A stretch of DNA of 37,459 bases from Syntrophaceae bacterium (lineage in GTDB: Bacteria; Desulfobacterota; Syntrophia; Syntrophales; Smithellaceae), in assembly GCA_016927935.1 (NCBI GenBank), contig JAFGLS010000161.1, positions 1 to 37,459 on the forward strand. The letters run 5' to 3'. A program made the translations under genes and the position numbers. Under the pieces are notes generated by a model. The model searched no databases. It was not told the origin of the DNA and saw only the letters and a list, made by a program, of their open reading frames with translations. Shown here piece by piece: positions 1-7,587 of the stretch; the first letter of the stretch is position 1, and every line of letters begins with the position of its first letter.

Positions 1-96
1 CATCCTAGATCATAACATATTAAAGTGACTACTCTTTTAATTTATTTGTCTTAATATTACCAACACTTTACCTACCTTTATACCCGATATGACAAT

Positions 97-882
97 TTAT
101 TTTAGGGACACGGCACCGGAAACCTTTATGCCAAAAAGGTTAATCGCATTGATAGATGTTTCTTGTGCCACTTCTTCCCATGATATTTTTTTTATTTCCG
201 CTACTTTTTTAGCGGTATGAATAATAAAAGAAGGTTCATTTCTTTTGCCCCGATAGGGAACAGGCGCCAGATAAGGCGCGTCTGTTTCCAGCAGCAGCGA
301 AGAAAGGGGCACGCGTTCCGCGACATCACGAACTGTCTTCGCCTTATCAAATGTCACCACGCCGGGAATGGAAATGAAGAATCCAAGATCAAGACATTGC
401 CTAGCCATGGCATAATCACCGGAAAAACAATGAAACACCCCCCGGCGGACATTCGATATTTTAATGATTTTAATTATTTGTTCATGAGCGTGGCGATCAT
501 GGATAATTACCGGCAAGTCAAGTTCGTGGGCCAGTTCCAACTGCCGGGCAAACACCGCCGTTTGTGTTTTTCGTGGTGAAATATCGCGGAAAAAATCAAG
601 TCCTATTTCCCCATAGGCTACGACCTTGGGGTTTTGAGCAAGTTTTCTCAGATTTTCATATATTTTCTCATCGGCTTCCACAGCGTCGTGGGGATGTATG
701 CCCACGCTCGCGTAAATATTATTATAACGTTGGGCAAGTTCAACCGCTTTAAGACACAAGTCGGGACTTGTTCCCACTGTAATTATAAAATCCACTCCCA
801 CTTCTACCGCGCGTTTAATCACTTCCTCACGGTCTAGGTCGAATTCGTTCATTTCCAGATGAGCGTGGGAATCAATGAGCAT
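97..882 (-). CDS. tatD: TatD family metal-dependent hydrolase
   Basis: Cytoplasmic TIM-barrel hydrolase of the TatD/YcfH family, usually a 3'-5' DNase or RNase-type phosphodiesterase. At 261 residues it has the full family length. Metal ligands are visible in order: the HxH pair H6/H8 in SHAHLE, E92 in GEIGLDF, H128 in the IIHDRHAH region, H151 in VFHCFSG, and D201 in LETDAPYL. The ATG lies 5 bp after the stop of a small upstream gene (888-1055) and has no strong Shine-Dalgarno of its own, so it is probably translated by coupling. Family assignment is secure. The natural substrate cannot be read from sequence. Confidence 0.95.
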   Translation of the reverse strand: MLIDSHAHLEMNEFDLDREEVIKRAVEVGVDFIITVGTSPDLCLKAVELAQRYNNIYASVGIHPHDAVEADEKIYENLRKLAQNPKVVAYGEIGLDFFRDISPRKTQTAVFARQLELAHELDLPVIIHDRHAHEQIIKIIKISNVRRGVFHCFSGDYAMARQCLDLGFFISIPGVVTFDKAKTVRDVAERVPLSSLLLETDAPYLAPVPYRGKRNEPSFIIHTAKKVAEIKKISWEEVAQETSINAINLFGIKVSGAVSLK

Positions 883-887
883 AAAGT

Positions 888-1055
888 TTATTTTTCTTTT
901 TCTTCTATAGTAACTTCCTCAGCATTTTCAGAAACATCAGGAAGTTTTTTCAAAAGAGCCTCTATATCTTTTTCGGAAATTTCACCCTGTAAAAGCTTTC
1001 GCGACAAAATCCGTCTATCGTTACTGATTGATTCTGCGTTAACTTTTTTTGTCAT
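888..1055 (-). CDS. small hypothetical protein (55 aa) upstream of tatD
   Basis: A short reading frame of 55 codons starts with ATG and is preceded by a clear Shine-Dalgarno, AAGGAGAG, 5 bp upstream. It ends 5 bp before tatD. The protein is charged, predicted soluble and helical, with motif RRILSRKLLQGEISEKDIE near the middle and an acidic C-terminal tail. I do not recognise a domain. The good ribosome site, tight coupling to tatD and codon use like the neighbours argue that it is real. A TATAAT-like -10 element lies on the minus strand at 1094-1099, about 40 bp upstream of the start. No convincing -35 accompanies it. Function unknown. Confidence 0.65.
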   Translation of the reverse strand: MTKKVNAESISNDRRILSRKLLQGEISEKDIEALLKKLPDVSENAEEVTIEEKEK

Positions 1056-1145
1056 ATTGCTCTCCTTACCTTAAATTGAACGGTGTGATTACTATTATAT
1101 TTTTTAGATTTAATCAAGACTGAACAATATTTACTATGCGACTTT

Positions 1146-2108
1146 TTACCTTTTCAGACGCGGATCAAGTAAATCCCTTACTCCTTCTCCCAAAAGATTA
1201 TAGCCGACCACTGTAATCAAAATAGCCAGTCCTGGATAAAGGGATAGCCACCAGGCAATATCAATATACGAATAACCACCTGTCAGAATATTACCCCAGC
1301 TTGGCGTAGGCGGTTGCACGCCAATGCCCAAGAAACTTAAGGCCGATTCAGTAAGTATCGCGCCAGCTACTCCTAACGTAGCCGCAACCAAAATTGAAGC
1401 CATAGAATTGGGAAGTATATGCAGAAAGATAATCCGTATATCACCTGCTCCTATTGCTTTCGCGGCTTTAACAAAATCCCTTTCCCGTAACGAAATGAAA
1501 TCGGCCCGCACCAGCCTTGTTACGCCCATCCAGCCGGTCAAACCTATTATTATCATAATATTCCAGATGGATGGTTCCAGAAATGCTATAACGGCCAAAA
1601 TCAGGAAGAATGTAGGAAAGCACAGCATGATATCCACAAACCGCATGATGATCGAGTCAACCCAGCCGCCGTAATATCCCGACACCGCCCCCAGAATTGT
1701 TCCTATAATGATAGCGATGCCGGTAGCCACGAAACCGACTAGTAATGAAATTCTCGCTCCCCAGATCATCCTAGAGAGAACATCCCTACCCAGAGGATCC
1801 GTCCCGAAAAGATGTTTCATGGAAGGAGGTGCCAAAATATTATTTAAATTTATTTGTCCCGGATCGTAAGGGGCCAGCCAAGGCGCCAGAATGGAAATGA
1901 TAAAGATCAGTAAAACCAGTCCACTTCCCGTGAGCATTAATTTGTTGTGAGACTTAAATTTCAAAAACGAAGTACATTGAAATTTGTAAGTCGAACAATC
2001 CCGCACAGCGGAGGGTATAATACCCCGCAGCTTGCTGCGAATTTTTGCACAAAACTTACTTTGGGGTTTATACCCGTGATTTTTATAAAGCGCTTCCCAG
2101 AAATTCAT
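1146..2108 (-). CDS. oligopeptide/dipeptide ABC permease, DppC/OppC type, with a repeat-derived N-terminal insert
   Basis: Inner-membrane permease subunit of a peptide/nickel-type ABC importer, 320 residues. It shows the family N-terminal motif APWLAPYDP at 75-83, FGTDPLGRDV at 101-110, several membrane helices, and the EAA loop that contacts the ATPase at about 208-234 (RERDFVKAAKAIGAGD). Only 15 bp separate it from the DppB-type gene, so the two form one operon. No ATPase or binding protein is present in the window. Odd feature: residues about 17-53, between the usual NFWEAL start and the KSHNKLML segment before helix 1, are encoded by a palindromic repeat (1948-2040) that also occurs at 17.5-17.7 kb. 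It is read in frame, so the protein is probably still functional. Confidence 0.93.
   Translation of the reverse strand: MNFWEALYKNHGYKPQSKFCAKIRSKLRGIIPSAVRDCSTYKFQCTSFLKFKSHNKLMLTGSGLVLLIFIISILAPWLAPYDPGQINLNNILAPPSMKHLFGTDPLGRDVLSRMIWGARISLLVGFVATGIAIIIGTILGAVSGYYGGWVDSIIMRFVDIMLCFPTFFLILAVIAFLEPSIWNIMIIIGLTGWMGVTRLVRADFISLRERDFVKAAKAIGAGDIRIIFLHILPNSMASILVAATLGVAGAILTESALSFLGIGVQPPTPSWGNILTGGYSYIDIAWWLSLYPGLAILITVVGYNLLGEGVRDLLDPRLKR
1948..2040. repeat. palindromic repeat, copy A, inside the dppC-like gene
   Basis: The core at 1948-2001 aligns without gaps to the complement of 17654-17707, with about 41 of 54 positions identical by eye. It begins TGAGAC and ends GTAAGTCGAAC-A-ATCC. It contains arms AAATTTCA (1956-1963) and TGAAATTT (1978-1985). 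It is followed by two small GC-rich hairpins, CCGC-ACA-GCGG (about 2001-2011) and CGCAG-CTTG-CTGCG (2026-2039). The whole stretch is open in the permease frame and adds about 31-37 residues. The mode resembles Rickettsia palindromic elements that insert in coding sequence. Relation to those is not implied. Confidence 0.7.
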
Positions 2109-2123
2109 CTTAAAATACTTTCA

Positions 2124-3095
2124 TTATATCCTAATCCGCGGATCCGCTACCGCATACGACACATCGGCAATCAAATTACCCAAAAGCGTCAAAATAGCGC
2201 CAATCAGCAAAATGCCCATTATCGTCGGATAATCTCTCGCCATAACAGACATGTAAAAAAGCTGTCCCATTCCGGGAATGGCAAAAATTGTTTCAAAAAT
2301 AATACTCCCACCGATAAGACCGGGAATGGAAAGCCCCAAAATGGTTATGGCCGGTAAAAGAGCGTTGCGCAGCGCGTGTTTATAGATGACATCTCTTTCA
2401 CTCAATCCCTTGGCTCGGGCGGTCATAATGTAGTCCTGTCTGACAACTTCCAGCATGTTGGCTCTCATATAGCGGGAAAGTCCGGCCAGTCCGCCGAAAG
2501 CAGAAACAAAAACCGGTAAAATCAAATGGCTCAACAAGTCAACAAATTGATTCCATACTCCTAGATATTCATAATTCAAGGAACGAATTCCCGAAATCGG
2601 CAGCCACCCCAGTTGAATACCGAAAAAAATCATCAGCAGCAAAGCCAGCCAGAAAGTGGGCACTGCAAAACCTATAAATACCACTATGGTGGTAACCTTA
2701 TCGAAAATCGAATCTTTATGGACCGCGGACAAAACGCCCAGCGGCACCGCCACGGCAATGATTATCAAAAGTGACAGAAAATTTATTATAATCGTTATAG
2801 GAAGTCTTTCCATAATTTTAGCGGCAACTGGACGATGATCGGTCGAGAAAGATGTTCCCAAATCCCCCCGGCTTATCTTTTTAAACCATAACCAATACTG
2901 CACGTGAATCGGCTTGTCCAGCTCATACAAAGCCCGGAGACGTTCCTTCATTTCCGCCGAAGCCTTCGGATTCATTTCCGTCTGTAAATCGGTGGGAGAT
3001 CCGGGAGCCAGATGCATAACAGAAAAACAAATAATTGTAATCCCCAGCAAAAGCGGAATCATAAATAATATTCTTTTTACCATATATCTGAACAA
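2124..3095 (-). CDS. oligopeptide/dipeptide ABC permease, DppB/OppB type
   Basis: Inner-membrane permease partner of the DppC-type protein, 323 residues, matching family length. The N-terminus [18 protein letters not shown] is the usual first helix of OppB/DppB. The EAA loop appears near residues 220-250 ([25 protein letters not shown]), and the C-terminus ends VADPRIRI as in the family. The start chosen is TTG at 3095 because AGGGGA sits 5-6 bp upstream and the family N-terminus begins there; an ATG at 3083 is the alternative. It follows the isomerase-like gene by 30 bp. Substrate could be peptides, nickel or opines and cannot be decided without the binding protein. Confidence 0.93.
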   Translation of the reverse strand: MFRYMVKRILFMIPLLLGITIICFSVMHLAPGSPTDLQTEMNPKASAEMKERLRALYELDKPIHVQYWLWFKKISRGDLGTSFSTDHRPVAAKIMERLPITIIINFLSLLIIIAVAVPLGVLSAVHKDSIFDKVTTIVVFIGFAVPTFWLALLLMIFFGIQLGWLPISGIRSLNYEYLGVWNQFVDLLSHLILPVFVSAFGGLAGLSRYMRANMLEVVRQDYIMTARAKGLSERDVIYKHALRNALLPAITILGLSIPGLIGGSIIFETIFAIPGMGQLFYMSVMARDYPTIMGILLIGAILTLLGNLIADVSYAVADPRIRI

Positions 3096-3125
3096 CGCAT
3101 TCCCCTAAATAAGGATAAAAAAATT

Positions 3126-3917
3126 TTATCTAAAATTTAAAAGTTCCATGCTCTTAATATTATTCAGCGACTCCCACAGATTATTCTGATTATGAGCCTC
3201 CGCTGTGACAGTTGGATTTTTTTTCATTTTCCGGATAGATTGAAAAAGCTCGGCAAAAGGGAAATTACCGCATCCTACAGGAAGATGCTCATCATTCCCT
3301 CCAAAATTATCATGCAGATGCAAATGGCCTAAATATTTTCCTAATTCCGTAAGCCAGACACCCAATGGCTCATGCGAAAAAACGTTAAAGTGCCCTGTAT
3401 CAAAACAAAAGCAAATCCTGTCGCAAGGCAGAGCTTCGAAGAGACGGCGCAAAATACGCGGATTTTTTTCATAGACATTCTCCAGGGCAATAATTACTTT
3501 ATCAGCTTCAGCCAAGGCGATTAATTCTTTCCAAGTTTTCACGCTGGCCTCCAGCCACAAATCATCACACGATACATAATATCGATCATCAAAAGATGCG
3601 TGGCATATAATCTTTAGAGGGCTAAAATAAGATGTAAGGTCAAAAACCTGCTTAATTCTTTCAACACTTATTTGTCGGATTTTATCATCTAACGCTCCCG
3701 GACGTAAATCCATAAAAGGAGCATGAAAAGTTATCTTTAAATCAGCATCAGTAAGAATTTTAGCTGTTTCTATACATTTCTTTTTATTCAAGCTCTGCAA
3801 AGCCCAGTGATTAAAATATATTTCAAGGTTAAGTTTTTGTTTAAGAATCATCTCCAGATACTTCGGAAGAAGATGATAAGGCATATGAGCATGAACTTTG
3901 TTAATAATATCTTTCAT
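3126..3917 (-). CDS. sugar phosphate isomerase/epimerase-like TIM barrel (AP endonuclease family 2 fold)
   Basis: A 263-residue protein of the xylose-isomerase-like superfamily (the fold of endonuclease IV and many sugar epimerases). Recognisable metal-site strands are ITFHAPF, IICHASF, IALENVY, CFDTGHFN and the HLHLHDNFGGNDEHLPVG block, with a final TAEAHN; these supply the Glu, His and Asp ligands typical of the family. The ATG at 3917 is chosen over the TTG one codon upstream because AGGA lies about 7 bp before the ATG. It is the first gene of the minus-strand group with the peptide permeases. True substrate is unknown; endonuclease IV activity is less likely given the short length and weak motif match. 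Confidence 0.8.
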   Translation of the reverse strand: MKDIINKVHAHMPYHLLPKYLEMILKQKLNLEIYFNHWALQSLNKKKCIETAKILTDADLKITFHAPFMDLRPGALDDKIRQISVERIKQVFDLTSYFSPLKIICHASFDDRYYVSCDDLWLEASVKTWKELIALAEADKVIIALENVYEKNPRILRRLFEALPCDRICFCFDTGHFNVFSHEPLGVWLTELGKYLGHLHLHDNFGGNDEHLPVGCGNFPFAELFQSIRKMKKNPTVTAEAHNQNNLWESLNNIKSMELLNFR

Positions 3918-3999
3918 CAAAAAATCCTATATTAATCAACGTAATTTGACGGGAAGACTGATTTATCATAACTGATTACAAATGCAACAATTTTAGCCC

Positions 4000-4028
4000 T
4001 TGACAAGTTATGAGCATATGCTTACTCT
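4000..4028 (+). promoter_or_regulatory. sigma70-type promoter with palindromic operator in the spacer
   Basis: A consensus -35 TTGACA (4000-4005) is followed after 17 bp by a weak -10, TACTCT (4023-4028). The spacer holds a perfect 10-bp palindrome, AGCATATGCT (4013-4022), extended by T/A at the ends. A dyad between -35 and -10 is a typical repressor site. The downstream DUF134 protein is a candidate autorepressor. Inferred from position only. Confidence 0.5.
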
Positions 4029-4051
4029 ACTATGCAGAGGAATAATTAAAA

Positions 4052-4399
4052 ATGACCAGGCCGAAATGCTACCGCAGAATTTGTGGAATACCTGACAAAA
4101 ATTATTTTAAGCCACAGGGAATACCTACTGTAGATCTTGAAGAAGTCGTGTTGAATCTGGATGAATTCGAAGCCGTGCGCCTGGCTGATTATGAGCAGTT
4201 ATACCAGGAAGAAGCTGCATCTAAAATGAACATATCCCGCCAGACTTTCGGCAGAATAATTAAATCAGCTCACGAAAAAATAGCGGACATTCTGATAAAC
4301 GGCAAAGCACTCAAAATCGAATGTGAAGAAATTGCGATGAACAAAACAAAGTCACGGAAGTATGTAAAAAGAAAAAGAGTAGGGGAAAATAATCTTTAA
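4052..4399 (+). CDS. DUF134 (UPF0251) family HTH protein
   Basis: A 115-residue member of the DUF134/UPF0251 family, small proteins with a sigma-factor-region-4-like helix-turn-helix. Diagnostic motifs are MTRPKCYRRICGIP at the start, YFKPQGIP, LEEVVLNLDEFEAVRLADYE, and YQEEAASKMNISRQTFGRI, the recognition-helix region (about residues 50-75). Family members sit beside NifX-family genes in many anaerobes, as here. A role as local transcription regulator is inferred, supported by the palindrome inside its own promoter. The C-terminal 25 residues are lysine/arginine-rich and beyond the usual domain. Confidence 0.9.
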   Translation: MTRPKCYRRICGIPDKNYFKPQGIPTVDLEEVVLNLDEFEAVRLADYEQLYQEEAASKMNISRQTFGRIIKSAHEKIADILINGKALKIECEEIAMNKTKSRKYVKRKRVGENNL

Positions 4400-4432
4400 A
4401 GAAGATTTTACTAAAACGTTTTATTCCCCTAC
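4379..4432 (+). other. nested inverted repeat between the DUF134 gene and the thioredoxin gene
   Basis: Outer arms GTAGGGGAA (4379-4387) and TTCCCCTAC (4424-4432) are perfect complements. They enclose a second perfect pair, AATCTT (4391-4396) and AAGATT (4402-4407). The structure spans the DUF134 stop codon, has no T-run, and ends about 25 bp before the next ATG, so it could be an mRNA processing or stability element rather than a terminator. Confidence 0.45.
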
Positions 4433-4456
4433 CCGGAGTGGAGAGATTAAAATTTA

Positions 4457-4960
4457 ATGAATAAAAAAATGTTGCTTTTAATTTTTTTGATCATATTTAT
4501 TTTCCTAGCCATTTACATAGGACAAAATAAATCGGTCAATTTTTTTAAGCGAAAAAACGGTAGGGCACCGGACTTTTCATTGCAGGATACGTACGGTAAA
4601 AACTTTCAATTGAGCAGTATGAAAGGACATCCCTTAATAATTTTCTTCGGTACGACCTGGTGTCCCCAATGCCGCAGCGAAATGATGGCCTTGAAATCTC
4701 TTCACGACAAATACGCTCAGAGAAAATTAAAACTCATTTATATAGATATAAATGAGTCTGCTGAAAGAGTGGCTCTTTTTGCAAAACAAAATTCATACCC
4801 TGGAATTATTTTGCTGGATTTAGACGGCAGCGTAGCCTATGATTACGGTGTCATAGGGGTTCCCTCAATAATTCTTGTCAACGCTGAAGGTAAAATAATC
4901 GGAGAAGGCAAAGAGGTATCGGATTTATCTTTTGATGCGCTTTTACCTAATAAAAAATAA
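4457..4960 (+). CDS. membrane-anchored thioredoxin-like protein (TlpA/ResA type)
   Basis: A 167-residue protein with an N-terminal uncleaved or cleavable hydrophobic segment (residues 3-23), then a thioredoxin fold facing the periplasm. The redox motif is WCPQC with cysteines at residues 69 and 72, in the context FFGTTWCPQCRSEM, followed by the cis-proline region GVPSIILVNAEGKIIGEG. TlpA/ResA proteins reduce disulfides, often on apocytochrome c before haem attachment. The window also encodes ResB, CcsA and a multihaem cytochrome 25 kb away, which would suit that role. Its immediate placement between two regulators suggests instead a redox job linked to the island. Both are inference. Confidence 0.88.
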   Translation: MNKKMLLLIFLIIFIFLAIYIGQNKSVNFFKRKNGRAPDFSLQDTYGKNFQLSSMKGHPLIIFFGTTWCPQCRSEMMALKSLHDKYAQRKLKLIYIDINESAERVALFAKQNSYPGIILLDLDGSVAYDYGVIGVPSIILVNAEGKIIGEGKEVSDLSFDALLPNKK

Positions 4961-4980
4961 ATAGTCTATTTTTTGCAAGA

Positions 4981-6360
4981 ATGAAAATATTGAAAACTTA
5001 TATGAAAAAAGAACGTTTTGTTAAAATCGGCTCAGCCAAATCCAATGATGAACAAAACATCATTTTGGATTCCATTGCTGACGGAGTATTCACCGTGAAT
5101 AAGGATTGGCGGATAACTTCATTTAATAGTGCTGCGGAAAAGGTCACCGGTGTATCACGCCGTGAAGCCATCGGTCAGTTGTGCAAGGATGTCCTCAAAG
5201 CGGATATTTGCGAGAGAAACTGCTGTTTAAGAGCCACTATGAAAAACGGCAAACAAATCATCAATAAAAAAGTACATATCATCAATGCGGAAGGACGCAA
5301 ATTACCGATCAGCATTTCCACTGCGCTCTTGCGTGACAAAAAAGGAAATTTGCTGGGTGCCGTGGAGACCTTCCGTGATATCAGCATTGAGGAAGATTTA
5401 CGCAAGGTCATTTTCCAAAAATACAATTTTGCCGACATTATATCGAAGAACCACAAAATGCTTCAGCTATTTGACATGATTCCGGACATCGCCGACGGTG
5501 GAAGCACTGTTTTGATAGAAGGCGAAAGCGGCACAGGCAAAGAACTTATCGCCCGTGCGATACACAATCTGAGTCCCCGCAAGAAAGCTCCTTTCATTGC
5601 AGTTAACTGCAGTGCCTTACCTGATACCCTGCTGGAATCGGAACTTTTCGGTTATAAAGCGGGTGCATTCACTGACGCGAAGAAAGATAAGCCGGGCAGA
5701 TTCAAATTAGCGGAGAATGGAACATTGTTTCTTGATGAAATCGGGGAAATAACGCCTTCCATGCAGGTAAAGCTTCTGCGTGTTTTACAGGAGAAAACTT
5801 ATGAGCCTCTCGGTGGAACGCAGAGTATTCAGCATAATGTGCGGATCATTGCAGCAACAAATAAAAATCTGGAAGAAATGGTCAAAGAAGGTCGTTTCCG
5901 GGAAGATTTGTTTTACCGCATAAATGTATTTAAAATCAGCCTGCCGCCGCTGCGTGAACGTATGGAAGACATTCCTCTTTTGATTGGTCACTTTATAAAT
6001 TACTTCAACGCTCTGCAAAAAAAGAATATTGAAGGTGTCGATGAAGAAACAATGTCCGTCTTGATGAGTTACCATTATCCCGGCAATATCAGGGAACTGG
6101 CTAATATTATTGAGAGGGCTTTCATCCTTTGCAAAACAGGAATAATTGAGAAAAAACATCTTCCAGATTCTCTCTTTGCCAGTCCAGCAAAAGACAGCAA
6201 AAAAGAGGCAGAATCTCTTCGTGATGTTGAATATATTTACCTGACCAACATCCTTAAACAAAATAACTGGGACTGCCCTAAAGCGGCTAGGCAACTGGGC
6301 ATTCACAAAAGCACTCTTTACCGAAAAATCAAATCTCTCGGAATAACGATGTCCGAGTAA
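4981..6360 (+). CDS. sigma54-dependent activator (PAS-AAA+-Fis), probable regulator of the ORP-like island
   Basis: Enhancer-binding protein of 459 residues. A PAS sensor domain (about 25-140) contains a cysteine cluster C77-x3-C81-C82 (ADICERNCCLRATM), suggesting redox or metal sensing. The AAA+ domain has Walker A GESGTGKE at 181, a GAFTDA loop at 228-233 (variant of GAFTGA, the sigma54 contact), Walker B TLFLDEIGE, and RFREDLFYRINVF. A Fis-type HTH is at the C-terminus (CPKAARQLGIHKSTLYRKI). No response-regulator receiver domain is present. It lies directly upstream of a sigma54 promoter and two palindromic sites. Arrangement matches, from memory, the DVU2106 regulator of Desulfovibrio ORP operons. 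ATG 4981 lacks a clear Shine-Dalgarno; ATG 5002 is an alternative start. Confidence 0.93.
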   Translation: MKILKTYMKKERFVKIGSAKSNDEQNIILDSIADGVFTVNKDWRITSFNSAAEKVTGVSRREAIGQLCKDVLKADICERNCCLRATMKNGKQIINKKVHIINAEGRKLPISISTALLRDKKGNLLGAVETFRDISIEEDLRKVIFQKYNFADIISKNHKMLQLFDMIPDIADGGSTVLIEGESGTGKELIARAIHNLSPRKKAPFIAVNCSALPDTLLESELFGYKAGAFTDAKKDKPGRFKLAENGTLFLDEIGEITPSMQVKLLRVLQEKTYEPLGGTQSIQHNVRIIAATNKNLEEMVKEGRFREDLFYRINVFKISLPPLRERMEDIPLLIGHFINYFNALQKKNIEGVDEETMSVLMSYHYPGNIRELANIIERAFILCKTGIIEKKHLPDSLFASPAKDSKKEAESLRDVEYIYLTNILKQNNWDCPKAARQLGIHKSTLYRKIKSLGITMSE

Positions 6361-6367
6361 ACGTTTA

Positions 6368-6387
6368 TTGTCGCATTTTTGCTACTA
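6368..6387 (+). promoter_or_regulatory. candidate upstream activator site 1 (imperfect)
   Basis: The sequence TTGTCGCATTTTTG followed by CTACTA repeats the left arm and spacer of site 2 almost exactly but has a degenerate right arm. It starts 31 bp (about three helical turns) before site 2, so both would face the same side of the DNA. Likely bound by the adjacent sigma54 activator. Confidence 0.6.
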
Positions 6388-6398
6388 GCACGCAAATA

Positions 6399-6418
6399 TT
6401 GTCGCATTTTTACGACAA
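6399..6418 (+). promoter_or_regulatory. candidate upstream activator site 2 (perfect dyad)
   Basis: TTGTCG (6399-6404), an 8-bp spacer CATTTTTA, and CGACAA (6413-6418) form a perfect dyad. Its centre is about 110 bp upstream of the transcription start predicted from the sigma54 promoter at 6492-6507, a normal distance for an enhancer-binding protein. The gene for such a protein ends just before it. Confidence 0.68.
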
Positions 6419-6491
6419 CATTTTCCTGTTAATTTTTCAGGATACTCAACAAGTATTTAATATCTATCAACTATTTCCCTTCCAACTTATT

Positions 6492-6507
6492 TGGCACCAG
6501 TCTTGCT
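6492..6507 (+). promoter_or_regulatory. sigma54 (-24/-12) promoter
   Basis: TGGCACCAGTCTTGCT matches the sigma54 consensus TGGCAC-N5-TTGCW exactly, with GG and GC separated by the required 10 bp. Transcription should start near 6518, 32 bp before the NifX-family ATG at 6550. Together with the activator gene and the two upstream dyads this is a complete sigma54 control unit for the downstream island. Confidence 0.85.
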
Positions 6508-6549
6508 GTAATATTTTCTTCGGATATTGGTTTTATAAAAGGTATTTAA

Positions 6550-6942
6550 ATGAAGCTGGCTCTATCGGTATTTAAAGATTCTATTTCTACAGTTTTTGAT
6601 GCGGCAGATCAGATTTTGATTGTCGACACTGATGGAACAAATAACTTCACGAAAAAACCTGTTAAGTTTGTTTGGACTGATCCTGTGGAATGCACTGCCC
6701 AACTCAAGTGTATGGGAGTGGAAACTTTGATTTGCGGGGCTATTTCCTTTCCCATGCAGGCACTTATTATGTCACAGGGCATAAAGGTTCATTCGTTTGT
6801 CAGAGGGGAAGTAGACACAGTCATTAATGCTTATCAAAATAATCGACTTGCACAGGCTATATTCTCTCTTCCGGGATGTCGCAGGCGAAATATGAGAATG
6901 CGATCCGGCAAACAGCGCGGCAGGCGTTACACGTGGAAATGA
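6550..6942 (+). CDS. NifX/NifB-domain family protein 1 (dinitrogenase FeMo-cofactor domain), Arg-rich tail
   Basis: A 130-residue protein with the PF02579-type ribonuclease-H-like fold shared by NifX, NafY and the orange protein (ORP), which bind or carry metal-sulfur clusters. Seen: MKLALSVFKDSISTVFDAAD at the start, LKCMGVETLICGAISFPMQ (about 56-75), and GIKVHSFVRGEVDTVINAY. The last 25 residues are strongly basic (GCRRRNMRMRSGKQRGRRY). It is the first gene after the sigma54 promoter. No nitrogenase genes are in the window, so a FeMo-cofactor role is unlikely; a cluster-binding role like that of ORP is inferred. Confidence 0.87.
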   Translation: MKLALSVFKDSISTVFDAADQILIVDTDGTNNFTKKPVKFVWTDPVECTAQLKCMGVETLICGAISFPMQALIMSQGIKVHSFVRGEVDTVINAYQNNRLAQAIFSLPGCRRRNMRMRSGKQRGRRYTWK

Positions 6943-6996
6943 AGATTGGGAAAAATTAATAGTTGTTAAGTATATTCCGGCAAAGGAGAAAATAAA

Positions 6997-7545
6997 TTGA
7001 ATCAGCCCATACCAAGAGAATTATTTTTTACTAAAGGTGTCGGAACGCATCGTGAACAGCTTCATTCTTTTGAGCTGGCCTTGCGTGATGCGGGTATCGA
7101 AAAATGTAATCTTGTACAGGTTTCCAGCATCGTGCCGCCGGGATGCCGGATTATTTCCAGAACGGAGGGACTAAAAAAACTGAAACCGGGTGAAATTACT
7201 TTCTGTGTTATGAGCCGTTGTTGCAGTAACGAACCGCGGCGGTTGATTTCTGCTTCTGTCGGCTGCGCAATTCCCGTGGACAAAAAAACTTACGGTTACA
7301 TCAGCGAACATCATTCATTTGGTTATAATGAACGGCAGACAGGTGATTATGCGGAAGACTTAGCAGCGGCGATGCTGGCTTCTACCCTGGGAATTGATTT
7401 TAACGTCGATGAAAGCTGGGATGAGAAAAAAGAATTATTTAAAATCAGCGGTAAAATAGTCGGCACAAGAAATATAACGCAATCCTGTGTCTTAAGAACG
7501 AAGGATTATTCAACCGTTTTGGCAGCGGCAGTTTTTGTTTTCTGA
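6997..7545 (+). CDS. pdaD: pyruvoyl-dependent arginine decarboxylase
   Basis: Decarboxylates arginine to agmatine, a polyamine precursor, using a pyruvoyl group made by self-cleavage. The 182-residue length and motifs fit the PvlArgDC family: KGVGTHREQLHSFELAL near the start, the cleavage site VSSIVPPGC with Ser43-Ser44 (pyruvate forms from Ser44), SVGCAIPVD, and GYISEHHSFG containing the conserved Glu and His residues. The start is TTG at 6997, supported by AAAGGAGAA six bases upstream. It lies in the island between NifX-family protein 1 and a zinc-ribbon protein. Family annotation is firm; why it sits here is unclear. Confidence 0.93.
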   Translation: MNQPIPRELFFTKGVGTHREQLHSFELALRDAGIEKCNLVQVSSIVPPGCRIISRTEGLKKLKPGEITFCVMSRCCSNEPRRLISASVGCAIPVDKKTYGYISEHHSFGYNERQTGDYAEDLAAAMLASTLGIDFNVDESWDEKKELFKISGKIVGTRNITQSCVLRTKDYSTVLAAAVFVF

Positions 7546-7587
7546 ACATTATCTCTGATAAGTTAAAACCAAAAAAGGAGGAAAAAT

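Noticed and set aside
217-1074. Plus-strand open frames opposite tatD and the small gene
   Set aside because: They are mirror frames of tatD and the 55-residue gene, with no ribosome sites or recognisable motifs.
1948-2040. Possibility that the repeat is a tRNA-like or CRISPR unit
   Set aside because: No acceptor or T-arm pairing and no regularly spaced copies; only two copies 15 kb apart.
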